The notes under the pieces are model-generated. The model was given only the letters and a program-made list of their open reading frames with translations, did no database searches and was not told the DNA's origin. 64,000 nucleotides of DNA from Schaalia vaccimaxillae DSM 15804 (lineage in GTDB: Bacteria; Actinomycetota; Actinomycetes; Actinomycetales; Actinomycetaceae). Position 1 is the first letter of the stretch. Every line of letters starts with the position of its first letter. The stretch spans positions 62,001-126,000 of the forward strand of contig NZ_ATUX01000009.1 in the NCBI RefSeq assembly GCF_000420425.1. Reading direction: 5' to 3'. Position numbers and translations under genes: made by a program. Below, one piece after another: positions 16,183 through 25,945 of the stretch.

Positions 16183-17476
16183 CGATGCTCCTTGCCATAA
16201 GTCGGTCGGTTACCTCGTCGTCGAAGTCTCGCCAGTCCTCAGGTAGGAGGGCGTCGAGGACGTCGTCGACAGACACTGCGCCGAGCAGGTGCTCGTCCTC
16301 GTCGACAACAGGTAGGACGGTGAGGTTGTAGGTTGCCAGAAGTCGAGTGACTGTGGCGATGTGAGCTTCCGGAGACACCGCCTCAATGTCACGATCAAGA
16401 ATCGTACCGAGCAATGTCTGGGGGGGCTCGCGTAAGGCACGCTGGATGTGAACCATGCCGAGGTACATGCCGGTAGGGGTTTCCTGCGGCGGCCTCGTAA
16501 TGAACGCAACCATAGCCAAGGACGCAGGCAGGTCCTCTCTGCGCACGTCAGCCAGCATCTGGGCCACAGTCGCATCAGGCCCGAGGATTACTGGTTCGGT
16601 GGTCATGAGGGAGCCTGCCGTGGATTCCTCGTAGCTGAGCAGCCTGCGCACGTCCTTAGCTTCCTCAGGTTCCATGAGGGACAGCAGTGTTTGCGCTTGG
16701 GCTTCGGGAAGTTCAGACACGAGGTCGGCCGCATCGTCAGGCTGCATGACGTCGAGGACGTCGGCGGCGCGGTTGGCTTCCAAACCGGACACGATGGCCA
16801 CGCGGTCATCGTCACCCAGTTCCTCAAGAACGTCAGCTAGGCGAGAGTCCGGCAGCTGTTGCGCAATGGCCATCTGCCGTTCGATGGGTAGGTCGTGCAA
16901 GAAGTCAGCTAAGTCCGCGGGCCGCATGTCTTCTGTGTGCTGGAGCAATGCGGTTGCCGCCTGGTTCGAGTCGGCTTTGAGCAGGCCCGAAACTTCGGAA
17001 GCGCTGACTGTGAGGGTTTCGCCTCCGCGAGAGAAAATGGACGCCGACTTTTGGCGCTGAACGTGCAGTTTAGAGATCACCCAGTCACGAGGGCGGCGCC
17101 GTTCCATTGCGACGTCGAGGATCTTGACCTGTCCGGAGCCGTCATTCATTGTCACGACTCGGTCGAAGAGTTCAGACAGCACCATGGTTTCCAGAGGGCG
17201 TTGTTTGAAGGTGCGGATGTTGAGCAGGCCCGTGGTGATGACTGAGCCCGCCTCAATAGAGGTGACGCGGGTCAGCGGCATAAAGACGCGTTTGCGCGGG
17301 CCGACCTCGACAACAAAGCCGATAACGTTGGCGGGGGAGTTCAGTCGGAAGGTGACGACGACATCGTGGATTTTTCCCACTCGATCCCCCAGAGGATCGA
17401 ATACGGAGGTGCCAGCGAGCTTGCCAATGTAGACGCGACGCCCTGCGGTTCCAAGTTCCAATGCTGCGCTGCTCAT
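16175..17476 (-). CDS. PRC-barrel / MgtE-N / CBS domain protein (Rv1232c-like), no membrane domain
   Basis: 433 residues: an N-terminal PRC-barrel (about 10-95, with SVFDPLGDRVGKIHDVVV), an MgtE-N superhelix of alternating ALLQH, LADFLHDL, LADVLEELGDDDR, AADVLDVMQPDDAADL repeats (about 155-275), and a tandem CBS pair (about 285-415, with GSLMTTEP and VLPVVDEDEHLLGAV). These are the cytosolic Mg-sensing parts of MgtE channels, but the transmembrane region is missing, as in its mycobacterial counterpart. It may sense divalent ions or adenylates and act on a partner. The DUF1003 gene overlaps its end by 8 nt. The start ATG at 17476 is divergent from the GSP17M-like gene. Confidence 0.88.
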   Translation of the reverse strand: MSSAALELGTAGRRVYIGKLAGTSVFDPLGDRVGKIHDVVVTFRLNSPANVIGFVVEVGPRKRVFMPLTRVTSIEAGSVITTGLLNIRTFKQRPLETMVLSELFDRVVTMNDGSGQVKILDVAMERRRPRDWVISKLHVQRQKSASIFSRGGETLTVSASEVSGLLKADSNQAATALLQHTEDMRPADLADFLHDLPIERQMAIAQQLPDSRLADVLEELGDDDRVAIVSGLEANRAADVLDVMQPDDAADLVSELPEAQAQTLLSLMEPEEAKDVRRLLSYEESTAGSLMTTEPVILGPDATVAQMLADVRREDLPASLAMVAFITRPPQETPTGMYLGMVHIQRALREPPQTLLGTILDRDIEAVSPEAHIATVTRLLATYNLTVLPVVDEDEHLLGAVSVDDVLDALLPEDWRDFDDEVTDRLMARSIDG

Positions 17477-17557
17477 AGGAACAGCTTAGGCTTTTAAGTG
17501 GAACATCCTCATGAACGGATGGAAAACGGGTCCGGTCTCACGTTGAAGGAAGAACAC

Positions 17558-18283
17558 ATGGCTCCTAACGCTTCCGCTTTACGCGCAGGTATGCCGACGA
17601 TGCCCTCGGGAACAGAGGTGGCCTCATATAAGACCTACGCAGAAGCCCAAGCTGGTGTGGACTTCCTATCTGACAACGAGTTTGACGTCAAAGTCATCAC
17701 GATTGTCGGAACCGACCTTCACCTGGTTGAACGCATTACGGGGCGTTTGACGATGGCGCGTTCTGCGCTGTCGGGGGCCACCTCTGGCGCAATGTGGGGA
17801 GGTTTCATGGGACTGATGATGTCCTTTGCCTCGCAAAACCAGACCGCACTCATGTGGGTGTTCTTCGGCATCCTGGGCGGTGCCCTCATCGGCACTGTGA
17901 TGGCAGCCCTGTCCTACGCAATGTCTGGCGGTCAGCGCGACTTCACTTCGCAGTCCCAAGTGGTCGCGTCACGTTATGCGGTACTAGCTTCTGGAGACGT
18001 CGATCAAGCCTTCACTTTGCTGCAGCGCACTCCCGGCAACCAGATGCGCCCCCGGCCTGCGCGCGTGCGCCCTCAGTCCGATGGACCCACCGAATACGGT
18101 TCACGCCCAGACGAGCAACCCCGCTTTGGTGTGCGGACCGGAGGCACAACCTCTCCTGCTGCACAAGCCGTAACAGCAGACGACACACCCCAAACAGATG
18201 CGGAAGTGGCTAGCTCCCAAACCGTTGAAGCGCCGAATACGTCAGAACCATCCGACGCATCGTCAGATCAGACTGGTTCGTAA
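17558..18283 (+). CDS. General stress protein 17M-like membrane protein
   Basis: 241 residues. The N-terminal part (about residues 10-75, VASYKTYAEAQAGVDFL and VKVITIVG) matches the GSP17M/YflT ferredoxin-like domain. Two membrane helices follow (GAMWGGFMGLMMSF and MWVFFGILGGALIGTVMAAL). The C-terminal 80 residues are Pro/Arg- then Thr/Ser/Asp-rich and look disordered. ATG 17558 was chosen for its GAAGGAAG ribosome binding site. It is divergent from the PRC/MgtE-N gene, the same neighbourhood as mycobacterial Rv1234. Function is unknown. Confidence 0.8.
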   Translation: MAPNASALRAGMPTMPSGTEVASYKTYAEAQAGVDFLSDNEFDVKVITIVGTDLHLVERITGRLTMARSALSGATSGAMWGGFMGLMMSFASQNQTALMWVFFGILGGALIGTVMAALSYAMSGGQRDFTSQSQVVASRYAVLASGDVDQAFTLLQRTPGNQMRPRPARVRPQSDGPTEYGSRPDEQPRFGVRTGGTTSPAAQAVTADDTPQTDAEVASSQTVEAPNTSEPSDASSDQTGS

Positions 18284-18291
18284 GCTCAAAT

Positions 18292-19827
18292 TCAGCGGCC
18301 CTGAACCTGAGCGATCCACCTCTCCACATCCGCAATGGTGCGAGGAATGTCCTCCGAGATGCGTGTAACTGAACCATCCTCATTTACCATGACGTCGTCC
18401 TCGATACGCACGCCAATACCTCGGTATTCCTCAGGGACAGCAAGATCATCGGAGCGGAAGTACAAGCCCGGCTCAATGGTGAAGGTCATTCCCGGTTCCA
18501 GTAAGGCGTCCTGGTACATTTCGCGACGCGCTTGAGCGCAGTCATGAACGTCCAGACCCAAGTGGTGGCAGGTGCCGTGGGGCATCCACCGGCGATGCTG
18601 CTGGCCCGAAGCCGACAGGGACTCTGCCGCTGAAACGGGCAACAATCCCCACTTTTCCAGCCGATCTGCGATCACCTGCATGGCTGCGTCGTGGACGTCG
18701 CGGAAACGGCAACCCGGTTCGTTGGCGCGTGCCAAAGCTGCCTCGCAGGCATCCAATACAGCCTGGTAGACGCGCCCCTGAACCTGGCTGAAAGTCCCGT
18801 TAACGGGCAGGGTTCGAGTGATGTCAGCGGTGTAGAGCGAATCGACTTCGACACCCGCATCAACGAGCACCAGGTCGCCCTCGTGAACCGGACCATCATT
18901 GTCAATCCAGTGCAACGTGTTCGCATGGTTGCCTGACGCCGCGATGGTGTCATAACCCAAGCCATTACCTTCTTCGCGAGCCACCGCACCAAAGGCGCCC
19001 TCGATCACGCGCTCTCCGCGCCGGTGCCCCACAGCCCGCGGCAACACCCTAATAATGTCGTCGAATCCGGCCTTCGTGACCTCAACGGCCCGACGCAATT
19101 CTGCTAATTCGTATGCGTCCTTGCACAGTCGGATTTCAGAGAGACGTTCTTCGAACTTCTCGTCGTCTTCGCGCGCGTCCTCGCCAAAGGGCAGATCAGA
19201 CTGGATGCGGATATCCGTGACCATCTCTTCGATGGCCTGGTCGACCCCGCGCACAATACGCAGATTAATCTGGCCGGCGTCCTTTGACAGAGCGTCGCGC
19301 AGGTTGTCAATGTGTTCGCAGCGCAGGCCCGTAGCCGCAGACATTTCCTCTAACGAGGGACGGGCTCCCACCCAGAACTCCCCGTACCGGGCGTCAGAGT
19401 AGAACTCCTGGCTTGAACGCGAGGACCGCGGTTTGAAGTAGAGCACAGGCTCATGGGCTTGGCCCTCGTGCGGTTCAAGGACGAGGACGGCGTCGGGTTC
19501 TTTCTCTCCACCCAAGCCGGTCAGGTGCGCGAAAGCCGAGTGTGCGCGGAAACGGTAATCGCAGTCGTTGTTACGCACCTTGTATGTGCCAGCGGGAACA
19601 ACTAGACGATCGGTTCCAAATGGGGATCCGGCGGCTGCGGCTCGGTCAGCCAGATAGTCGGCTACCTCGGCGCGTTCAGGCAGGTCGGCCGGACGAGGGC
19701 CCCAACTTGAAGCCATGAACTCACGGAATGCCTCAGTATCAGGGCGCCGCGAGCGGCCCTCAACGCGTTCAGCCATGGACGCGGGGGCCTCGTCTGGGGA
19801 AGAAGTGATGTTCTGCGAATCAGTCAT
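18292..19827 (-). CDS. pepP: Xaa-Pro aminopeptidase (aminopeptidase P, M24B)
   Basis: It removes N-terminal residues preceding proline. The creatinase-like N-terminal domain covers about residues 20-230. The metallopeptidase domain carries the five metal ligands: Asp in VLVDAGVEVDS, Asp in TADITRTLP, His in HGTCHHLGLDVHD, Glu in FTIEPGLYF and Glu in GVRIEDDVMV. The ATG at 19827 gives 511 residues, the normal actinobacterial length; in-frame codons further upstream would run into the divergent PHP promoter. No signal peptide, so cytoplasmic. Convergent with the GSP17M-like gene, only 8 nt apart. Confidence 0.93.
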   Translation of the reverse strand: MTDSQNITSSPDEAPASMAERVEGRSRRPDTEAFREFMASSWGPRPADLPERAEVADYLADRAAAAGSPFGTDRLVVPAGTYKVRNNDCDYRFRAHSAFAHLTGLGGEKEPDAVLVLEPHEGQAHEPVLYFKPRSSRSSQEFYSDARYGEFWVGARPSLEEMSAATGLRCEHIDNLRDALSKDAGQINLRIVRGVDQAIEEMVTDIRIQSDLPFGEDAREDDEKFEERLSEIRLCKDAYELAELRRAVEVTKAGFDDIIRVLPRAVGHRRGERVIEGAFGAVAREEGNGLGYDTIAASGNHANTLHWIDNDGPVHEGDLVLVDAGVEVDSLYTADITRTLPVNGTFSQVQGRVYQAVLDACEAALARANEPGCRFRDVHDAAMQVIADRLEKWGLLPVSAAESLSASGQQHRRWMPHGTCHHLGLDVHDCAQARREMYQDALLEPGMTFTIEPGLYFRSDDLAVPEEYRGIGVRIEDDVMVNEDGSVTRISEDIPRTIADVERWIAQVQGR

Positions 19828-19957
19828 GCCTCCATCATGCATCATGAGACGGCCCGCGACTTGACGGCTGCTCGACCCAAACCCACGTGTCGACCAGAAT
19901 CCAGCGTGATGGCGCACAGGATTGGTGCGGCGGGGAGCGGATGGATACCCTCGAAGC

Positions 19958-20803
19958 ATGGAGCGCATCGATCCCCACACTCACTCTGCGTGCTCTGACG
20001 GAACAGACACCCCCACTGAACTCATGCAAGCCGCCGCCAACGCTGGCCTGAGCATGATCGGACTGACCGACCACGACACATTTGCAGGGTGGGAGGAGGG
20101 CGCTGACGCCGTCGAAACCACGGGGGTTGGCCTACTACGAGGCGTTGAAATGAGTTGCTCAGCCGACGGGATCACCGTTCACCTGCTCGGCTACCTACCA
20201 GATCCGACAAACTCCCAACTGCTTGAAACCTACGCCCAAGCCAAGGAATCACGCGAAACGCGTGCCCAGCGAATGGTTGAAAACCTCTCCGCGGACTATC
20301 CGATCACCTGGGAACAGGTGCTCGCCCTCGCCCCAGATGGAGGCCCGATCGGACGCCCCCACATTGCTGACGCCCTCGTAGCCGTCGGAGCATTCCCCGA
20401 CCGCAGCGGCGCATTCGAATACGTCCTGCATCCGCGTGGCCCGTACTTTGCGCACCATTGGGCGCCGCACCCGGTAGAAGCCGTCCGTCAAGTCATTGAA
20501 GCCGGGGGAGTGGCTGTTCTGGCTCACCCGCGAGCGCGCAAACGCCAAAAGCTTCTAGCAGAAGACGTCATTGACGCTATGGCTGAGGCCGGGCTTTTCG
20601 GGATTGAACGTGACCACCGAGACCATGCGCAGACTGACCGAGAAGACGTAGACCGGATTGCTGGGCGGCTAGGATTGCGGATCTTCGGGTCCTCGGACTA
20701 CCACGGGACTGGAAAACAGAATCGGCTGGGAGAAAATCTCACAGACCCTGTAGTCATCCACGAGATTATTGAGAGGGGCAGCCAGGAGGTGTTGCGTCCA
20801 TGA
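19958..20803 (+). CDS. PHP-domain metal-dependent phosphoesterase (YciV/TrpH-like)
   Basis: 281 residues with the complete PHP metal set: DPHTHSACSDGTDTP, LTDHDTFAGW, GVEMSC, LAHPRARKRQK, and the terminal SSDYHGTG. Relatives of this size (RNase AM/YciV type) are 3',5'-nucleotide phosphatases or 5'-3' RNA exonucleases that trim short RNA. The ATG at 19958 has TACCCT ending 6 nt upstream and no ribosome binding site, suggesting a leaderless message. The stop overlaps the marC start by 4 nt (ATGA). Exact substrate is inferred. Confidence 0.87.
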   Translation: MERIDPHTHSACSDGTDTPTELMQAAANAGLSMIGLTDHDTFAGWEEGADAVETTGVGLLRGVEMSCSADGITVHLLGYLPDPTNSQLLETYAQAKESRETRAQRMVENLSADYPITWEQVLALAPDGGPIGRPHIADALVAVGAFPDRSGAFEYVLHPRGPYFAHHWAPHPVEAVRQVIEAGGVAVLAHPRARKRQKLLAEDVIDAMAEAGLFGIERDHRDHAQTDREDVDRIAGRLGLRIFGSSDYHGTGKQNRLGENLTDPVVIHEIIERGSQEVLRP

Positions 20804-21438
20804 ATATCGAAGATTTCTTCAATGTCACCCTATTTACAACAACATTTGCAACGCTTTTCGTCATTCTTGACCCGCTAGGTAGCGTTCCGGTATTTCTTGG
20901 GCTCACGTCGCGCCTATCTTCGGCTGCTCAGCGTAAAGCCGCTGCGCAAGCAACTTTTGTGTCCATCAGTGTGATCTTGGCATTTGCAGTTTTAGGCCAG
21001 CAGATCCTGTCCCTGCTGCAGATTTCCATGGAAGCATTGCAGTTGTCCGGCGGTGTTTTGCTCTTCCTGGTTGCAATGGAATTGCTCACGGATAAAGGTT
21101 CGGAAGAACCTGACACCGGAGATGACCGAGTCAACGTCGCCCTCGTCCCTTTGGGGACACCTTTGCTGGCAGGACCTGGATCAATCGTGGCAGTCATGGT
21201 GTCGGTGGCGCACGCGAATTCATCAGCCCCCGGGTGGGTTGCCGTCATCACCGCAGTTGTCTTAGCTCACCTGATCCTGTGGGCAACCATGCGTTTTTCC
21301 CTTGAGCTTTCAAAGCTCTTAGGGCCGGGCGGCATCATGTTGCTGACGAAGATATCCGGTCTGCTTCTGGCAGCAATTGCCACGCAGCTTGTGATGGAGG
21401 CAATTTTTGCGTTCATCACATCGTCGAACATCGTGTGA
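20800..21438 (+). CDS. MarC-family integral membrane protein
   Basis: 212 residues with six predicted hydrophobic segments (for example LFTTTFATLFVILDPLGSVP, ISVILAFAVLGQQILSLL, LFLVAMELL, VAVITAVVLAHLILW). The DPLG after the first helix and PLGTPLLAGPGSI in the middle are family hallmarks. Despite the MarC name, these proteins have not been shown to pump antibiotics, and their substrate is unknown. Translational coupling to the PHP gene (ATGA) suggests joint expression. Confidence 0.9.
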   Translation: MNIEDFFNVTLFTTTFATLFVILDPLGSVPVFLGLTSRLSSAAQRKAAAQATFVSISVILAFAVLGQQILSLLQISMEALQLSGGVLLFLVAMELLTDKGSEEPDTGDDRVNVALVPLGTPLLAGPGSIVAVMVSVAHANSSAPGWVAVITAVVLAHLILWATMRFSLELSKLLGPGGIMLLTKISGLLLAAIATQLVMEAIFAFITSSNIV

Positions 21439-21661
21439 CGAGGGCGAGATCTGCACGAAAGTTGGCGAAAAGGCGAATATTCATCCAATGTGTGTGAAAA
21501 CGTTTGGCATACGGCCTCTATGGCGCCAACCAAAGTCGTGAGATTACTCAAATAGCCGAATCGCCTTATAAACAGGATCTTCGGTAGTCTGCAAAGGGAC
21601 AGTTCAGCCAAGTGTGCCGCGACCGCGGTACCGACCGAATATGCCATAACAGGGGATGACT

Positions 21662-24025
21662 ATGACTCTGAAAGACACTTTCGCCTCCCAGGTCCGCTCG
21701 ACCTCGGGCCGACCGGTCGTCGAATCAACATCGATGGAGGTCTGGCAAGGACTGTCAGCCGCCATCGTCGACCGCATCGCCGACAACTGGGATGCCACAT
21801 CCAAGAAATACTCGGCTGGACGCCAAGAACACTACTTCTCCGCCGAGTTCCTCATGGGACGAGCCCTGCTCAACAACCTGTCCAACCTCGGCCTCGTTGA
21901 AGAAGCACGCGAAACCCTGGCCGCATACGGCCAAGACCTCAGCATCGTCCTCGAAGAAGAACCCGACGCAGCACTGGGCAACGGCGGTCTGGGCCGTCTG
22001 GCAGCATGCTTCCTTGACTCTTGTGCCACCCTGAACCTTCCGGTCACCGGGTACGGCATTCTCTACCGCTACGGACTGTTCAAGCAGCTCTTCGACAACG
22101 GATTCCAAACCGAACACCCCGACCCCTGGATGGAAGAGGGGTACCCCTTCATTATCCGCCGCGAAGAACAAGCACGCATCGTCACCTATGCCGACCTCGT
22201 GGTGCGTGCCGTCCCCTACGACATGCCGATCACTGGCTACGGCACTAAGAACGTTGGAACGCTTCGTCTGTGGCGAGCCGAACCCATCGAAGAATTCGAC
22301 TACGACGCCTTCAACTCGCAGCGCTTCACCGACGCCATCGTTGACCGCGAACGCACCAACGACATCTCCCGCGTCCTCTACCCCAACGACACCACCTTCG
22401 AAGGCAAGGTCCTGCGCGTACGCCAGCAGTACTTCTTCTGCTCTGCATCCCTGCAGTCCATCATCGACACCTACCGCGCAGAACACGGCGACGACCTCGC
22501 AGGCTTCGCAGACTTCAACGCCATCCAGCTCAACGACACCCACCCGGTGCTCGCCATCCCTGAACTTATGCGCCTGCTCATGGACGAACACGGCATGGGC
22601 TGGGAAGACGCGTGGGAGGTTGTCACCAAGACCTTCGCCTACACCAACCATACGGTGCTGGCTGAAGCCCTCGAAACCTGGGAAATGACGATCTTCGACC
22701 GCCTATTCCCCCGCATCGCTGAAATCGTGCGCGAAATCGACCGTCGATTCCGCCTCGATATGGCTGAGCATGGCCTGGAGCAGGGAACCATCGACTACAT
22801 GGCTCCGGTTGCCGGCAACACCGTGCGAATGGCGTGGATTGCCTGCTACGCCTCCTACTCGATCAATGGTGTCGCGGCCTTGCACACCGAGATTATCAAA
22901 CGCGAAACCCTGGGCGAATGGCATGCCCTGTGGCCCCAGAAATTCAACAACAAGACCAATGGTGTCACGCCGCGTCGCTGGCTCAAGCAATGCAACCCGC
23001 GTTTGGCCCAGCTTCTTGACGACGTCACCGGTTCGGACGCATGGGTGACCGACCTGTCCTCACTAGCCCAATATGCGGCAGCTGCGGAAGACGACACGGT
23101 TTTGGATCGTCTCACCGCCATTAAGCATGAGAACAAGGTCGACTTCGCGGCGTGGATCAAGGAACACGAAGGCATCGATATTGACCCAGACGCGATCTTT
23201 GACGTTCAGATTAAGCGCCTGCACGAGTACAAGCGTCAGCTCCTGAACGCCTTCTACGTCCTCGACCTGTACTTCCGTATTAAGGACGATCCGAGCCTGG
23301 ATCTGCCCAAGCGGGTCTTCGTGTTCGGTGCCAAGGCTGCTCCCGGATACATCCGAGCCAAGGCCATTATCAAGCTTATTAATGCCATTGCAGAGCTGGT
23401 CAACAATGACGAGGATATCGACGGCCGCATCAAGGTTGTGTTCGTCCACAACTACAACGTGTCGCCCGCCGAGCACATCATTCCCGCTGCCGACGTCTCC
23501 GAACAGATTTCAACAGCGGGCAAGGAAGCGTCGGGCACATCCAACATGAAGTTCATGATGAACGGCGCGCTGACTCTGGGTACGCTCGATGGCGCAAACG
23601 TTGAGATCCTTGACGCTGTGGGTGACGACAACGCCTATATCTTTGGCGCCACCGAGGACGAGCTTCCTGAACTACGTCAAAGCTACGATCCGCGCTGGCA
23701 TTACGAGAATGTCCCCGGCTTGCGTCGCGTCCTCGATGCCATGGTTGACGGAACCCTGGACGACAACGGTTCGGGTTGGTTCCATGATCTGCGCAACTCG
23801 CTGCTTGAATACGGCTACGAACCTGCAGATGTCTACTACGTCCTGGGAGACTTCGAGGCTTACCGCGAGACCAAGGACCGCATGGCTGCTGACTATGCGG
23901 ATGCGCGCGGCTGGGCGCGCAAGGTCTGGGCGAATATCACCGCTTCGGGGCGTTTCTCTTCTGACCGCACAATCCGCGACTACGCCGACGAGGTGTGGAA
24001 GCTGGAATCCAGCCCCATCGACTGA
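21662..24025 (+). CDS. glgP: Glycogen/alpha-glucan phosphorylase (GT35)
   Basis: It releases glucose-1-phosphate from alpha-1,4-glucan ends using phosphate and pyridoxal phosphate. Visible are YFSAEFLMGRAL, ALGNGGLGRLAACFLDS, GYGIRY-like GYGILYRYG, the NDTHP and TNHT segments, GVTPRRW, RLHEYKRQLLN, and the PLP lysine in EASGTSNMKFMMNG. Two ATGs lie in the start region; 21662 is favoured because AGGGG is 8 nt upstream, giving 787 residues. The gene has strong GC bias in third positions, which creates long spurious frames on both strands. It is preceded by a 223-nt gap without a gene and looks monocistronic. It fits storage and use of glycogen in oral or gut actinomycetes. Confidence 0.96.
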   Translation: MTLKDTFASQVRSTSGRPVVESTSMEVWQGLSAAIVDRIADNWDATSKKYSAGRQEHYFSAEFLMGRALLNNLSNLGLVEEARETLAAYGQDLSIVLEEEPDAALGNGGLGRLAACFLDSCATLNLPVTGYGILYRYGLFKQLFDNGFQTEHPDPWMEEGYPFIIRREEQARIVTYADLVVRAVPYDMPITGYGTKNVGTLRLWRAEPIEEFDYDAFNSQRFTDAIVDRERTNDISRVLYPNDTTFEGKVLRVRQQYFFCSASLQSIIDTYRAEHGDDLAGFADFNAIQLNDTHPVLAIPELMRLLMDEHGMGWEDAWEVVTKTFAYTNHTVLAEALETWEMTIFDRLFPRIAEIVREIDRRFRLDMAEHGLEQGTIDYMAPVAGNTVRMAWIACYASYSINGVAALHTEIIKRETLGEWHALWPQKFNNKTNGVTPRRWLKQCNPRLAQLLDDVTGSDAWVTDLSSLAQYAAAAEDDTVLDRLTAIKHENKVDFAAWIKEHEGIDIDPDAIFDVQIKRLHEYKRQLLNAFYVLDLYFRIKDDPSLDLPKRVFVFGAKAAPGYIRAKAIIKLINAIAELVNNDEDIDGRIKVVFVHNYNVSPAEHIIPAADVSEQISTAGKEASGTSNMKFMMNGALTLGTLDGANVEILDAVGDDNAYIFGATEDELPELRQSYDPRWHYENVPGLRRVLDAMVDGTLDDNGSGWFHDLRNSLLEYGYEPADVYYVLGDFEAYRETKDRMAADYADARGWARKVWANITASGRFSSDRTIRDYADEVWKLESSPID

Positions 24026-24063
24026 TTCGCTGGAGCTTATGGGCTGACTGGTCCTAGGTTAAA

Positions 24064-24110
24064 CGACGAGCCCGCTGCGCAAGTGATGCGTGGTGGGCTT
24101 CGTTGTGCCT
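24064..24110 (+). terminator. Possible terminator after glgP
   Basis: GAGCCC and GGGCTT, with flanking partly complementary ACGAC/CGTTGT, can form an imperfect stem. The T tract is weak. The rest of 24111-24270 shows no gene. Confidence 0.4.
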
Positions 24111-24270
24111 TAGTCTGTGCTTGCCCGGCAACGCTTGGGGCTGTGTGTGTAGCATGCAAACCCCATGCCAGTGTGCGCCCACGTTCGGGGGCGAATCAGT
24201 GTCCGTTCACGTGTTTTCATCTCGGCACGCCTTTTGCGTGTGGCGGACCCACGTCAAGGGTACGTCCTGC

Positions 24271-24702
24271 TCAGGCGGGCTGGACTGCAGCCTCCCAAGA
24301 GTCGTAGCTGCCGCCCTCGTCCTCGGCGAGCTTCGTCAACAGTTCACGTGTGCTACGAACCGAATCCCAATCGACGCACAAGTCTGACCGGCTCAGGATC
24401 ACCACTTGTCGTCCGGAGAGTTCATCTGTGTGGATTTGGCGCATGAGCGGCCAGCCGAGTTGCCGAGCTTCTCGTACGGCCTCGCGCGCGGCCTCGGTGG
24501 TTGAGAAGGACAGGTAGTGGATCCATCTGCGCGGCAAGGTGAGATCAGAGCGTTCGGCGATGAAACGGATTTGTGCATCATCGTCCTCGTTACCGGAGCT
24601 GGGAGGAGGTTCTGGCGTAATCGGCTCTTCGATTGGCGAGGCAGATGGCTTGTCTTTAGCGTTGCCGTGACGTCGGGTCGAGATGAAGTCGAAGATACCC
24701 AT
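24271..24702 (-). CDS. RraB-like (ribonuclease E inhibitor fold) protein
   Basis: 143 residues. A variable Pro/Glu/Ser linker (about residues 10-42) precedes a domain with the RraB pattern: WIHYLSFSTTEAAREAVREA, a central HTDELSGRQVVILSRSDLCVDW strand region, and the C-terminal LAEDEGGSYDSWEAAV that is highly typical of RraB-related proteins in actinobacteria. RraB inhibits RNase E in enterobacteria; that partner relation is not established in actinobacteria. It ends close to the terminator of glgP and is transcribed toward it. The ATG at 24702 is the only good start. Confidence 0.7.
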   Translation of the reverse strand: MGIFDFISTRRHGNAKDKPSASPIEEPITPEPPPSSGNEDDDAQIRFIAERSDLTLPRRWIHYLSFSTTEAAREAVREARQLGWPLMRQIHTDELSGRQVVILSRSDLCVDWDSVRSTRELLTKLAEDEGGSYDSWEAAVQPA

Positions 24703-24747
24703 GGGGTGACGCTAGCACCTGCAAGTCTTCGGGGCGGGCCGGGGTTT

Positions 24748-24824
24748 AGTGCACGAAGTGGTGCGTGAGAGGAGGGGTGGGCGCGTGGTGGTCGTCTTGC
24801 GTAGTACTTGGTGCGCGAGGGCGG
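24748..24824 (+). repeat. Direct repeat copy 1 flanking the DUF559 gene
   Basis: About 77 nt that align with 26177-26254 with around eight differences and one gap, including an identical 30-nt core (24783-24812 against 26213-26242). Weaker similarity extends about 12 nt upstream in both copies. After this copy, two extra short units (24838-24854 and 24855-24873) intervene before GTCGGGCCCAGG (24892-24903), which follows copy 2 directly. Copy 1 is therefore an expanded version of copy 2. Confidence 0.85.
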
Positions 24825-24934
24825 GGAGGTTTGTGGCCTGTTGCGCGAGGATGGAGTTGTGCGAGAGAGGTGTGTGCGCGTAGCTAGCGCAAGTCGGGCC
24901 CAGGACCGTCCTCGTGAAAAGAGAAGACCGGAAC

Positions 24935-25945
24935 TCAACGCCGACTATGCAACTTAACCTGGCGAATCAACTGTCGAACCTTGCTCAACAACACCTCCGG
25001 CTCCGCAAGATCTGCCCAATGCACACGCATCACCGTCCAACCGCGGTCCTCCAGGAACTCCTGACGTTCAAATTGATCACCCCACGCGATGGCCCGGTCC
25101 TCTTGAGTCCAGCCATACTTGCCGTCACCATCAAACTCGAGAGCAATCTTGAGCTGAGGAATCGCAAAGTCCAGGTAGAAGCGATAATCCCTGTTCGCTA
25201 CCAAATGCTGAACCTCAACACCTTTGATGCCGCCCGAACGCAGCAACCACAGCAGCCGCGCCTCCGGCACAGACTCACAGCGAGCTTCCGCATTACTGAC
25301 AGCCCACAAAGCCTGCGCCCTCCGTGGGGTATGCGCGGGCAATTCCGCCAGGATCTGCGAGAGTTTACGTTTCGTCGCTTGTTCCAGTTGGAAATGGTAC
25401 CGACGTCTAGCGCCACCGGGAACTGCTAAGCGGCGCAAAGCTGAGCAAATCGCGACAAATCCCTCCTGGTTGGGGTGCAAGCAGCTACAGGACAAAATTA
25501 CTGCTTCTAAGGCTTGAATATTGTCCTGAATGGGGTTTGCAGGAAAATCCACGGGCCAGGTGAGCGGACTGTGAAACAGCGTTGTTGTCTCGGGTGCAAT
25601 GACTTGACCGTCGAGGAGGACGGGCGGCAGTCTGGTCGGCTTGGATGTGCGGCGGGCCGAGGATGTCAGGTGAATGCGAGCCGGGGGAGTGGCGAGCGGA
25701 AGATCCAAAATGAGTGCGGCGCTCAAGCCTGTAGCGCGGCACGTCTTGCGTGTTGAAAGCACCGCCCACGTTCTGGCTATTGCCACGACTTGGCGACGCT
25801 GCCAGTCAGTGCGTAGGGAACGGAGCAGATCGGTGGGCAGCCAAATTCCAACATGGATGAGGATGGCATCGCGAGGGCGTTTACGCGCAGAACGCGTCGA
25901 GTGGATGAGGGAATTGCGTATCAAGGTAGAGGAGGGAGTGTCCAT
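24935..25945 (-). CDS. DUF559 endonuclease-fold protein
   Basis: 336 residues. The C-terminal third is a DUF559/VSR-like nuclease fold: a strand YRFYLDFAIPQLKIALEFDG with Asp and Glu spaced as in PD-(D/E)xK enzymes (D...ALEFDGDGKYG), then RQEFLEDRGWTVMRVHWAD and a final LLSKVRQLIRQ helix. The middle has ARLLWLLRSGGI, the helix that usually precedes this domain. The N-terminal 200 residues are basic and resemble, loosely, the AbiEi-type DNA-binding region found in front of many actinobacterial DUF559 domains. ATG 25945 was chosen for its AGGAAGG ribosome binding site. It is bracketed by direct repeats in the same orientation. Biological role and target are unknown; defence or mobile-element functions are only suggestions. 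Confidence 0.75.
   Translation of the reverse strand: MDTPSSTLIRNSLIHSTRSARKRPRDAILIHVGIWLPTDLLRSLRTDWQRRQVVAIARTWAVLSTRKTCRATGLSAALILDLPLATPPARIHLTSSARRTSKPTRLPPVLLDGQVIAPETTTLFHSPLTWPVDFPANPIQDNIQALEAVILSCSCLHPNQEGFVAICSALRRLAVPGGARRRYHFQLEQATKRKLSQILAELPAHTPRRAQALWAVSNAEARCESVPEARLLWLLRSGGIKGVEVQHLVANRDYRFYLDFAIPQLKIALEFDGDGKYGWTQEDRAIAWGDQFERQEFLEDRGWTVMRVHWADLAEPEVLLSKVRQLIRQVKLHSRR

Noticed and set aside
21755-22651. Long antisense frame over glgP
   Set aside because: Result of strong third-position GC bias in glgP; no homology, no ribosome binding site.
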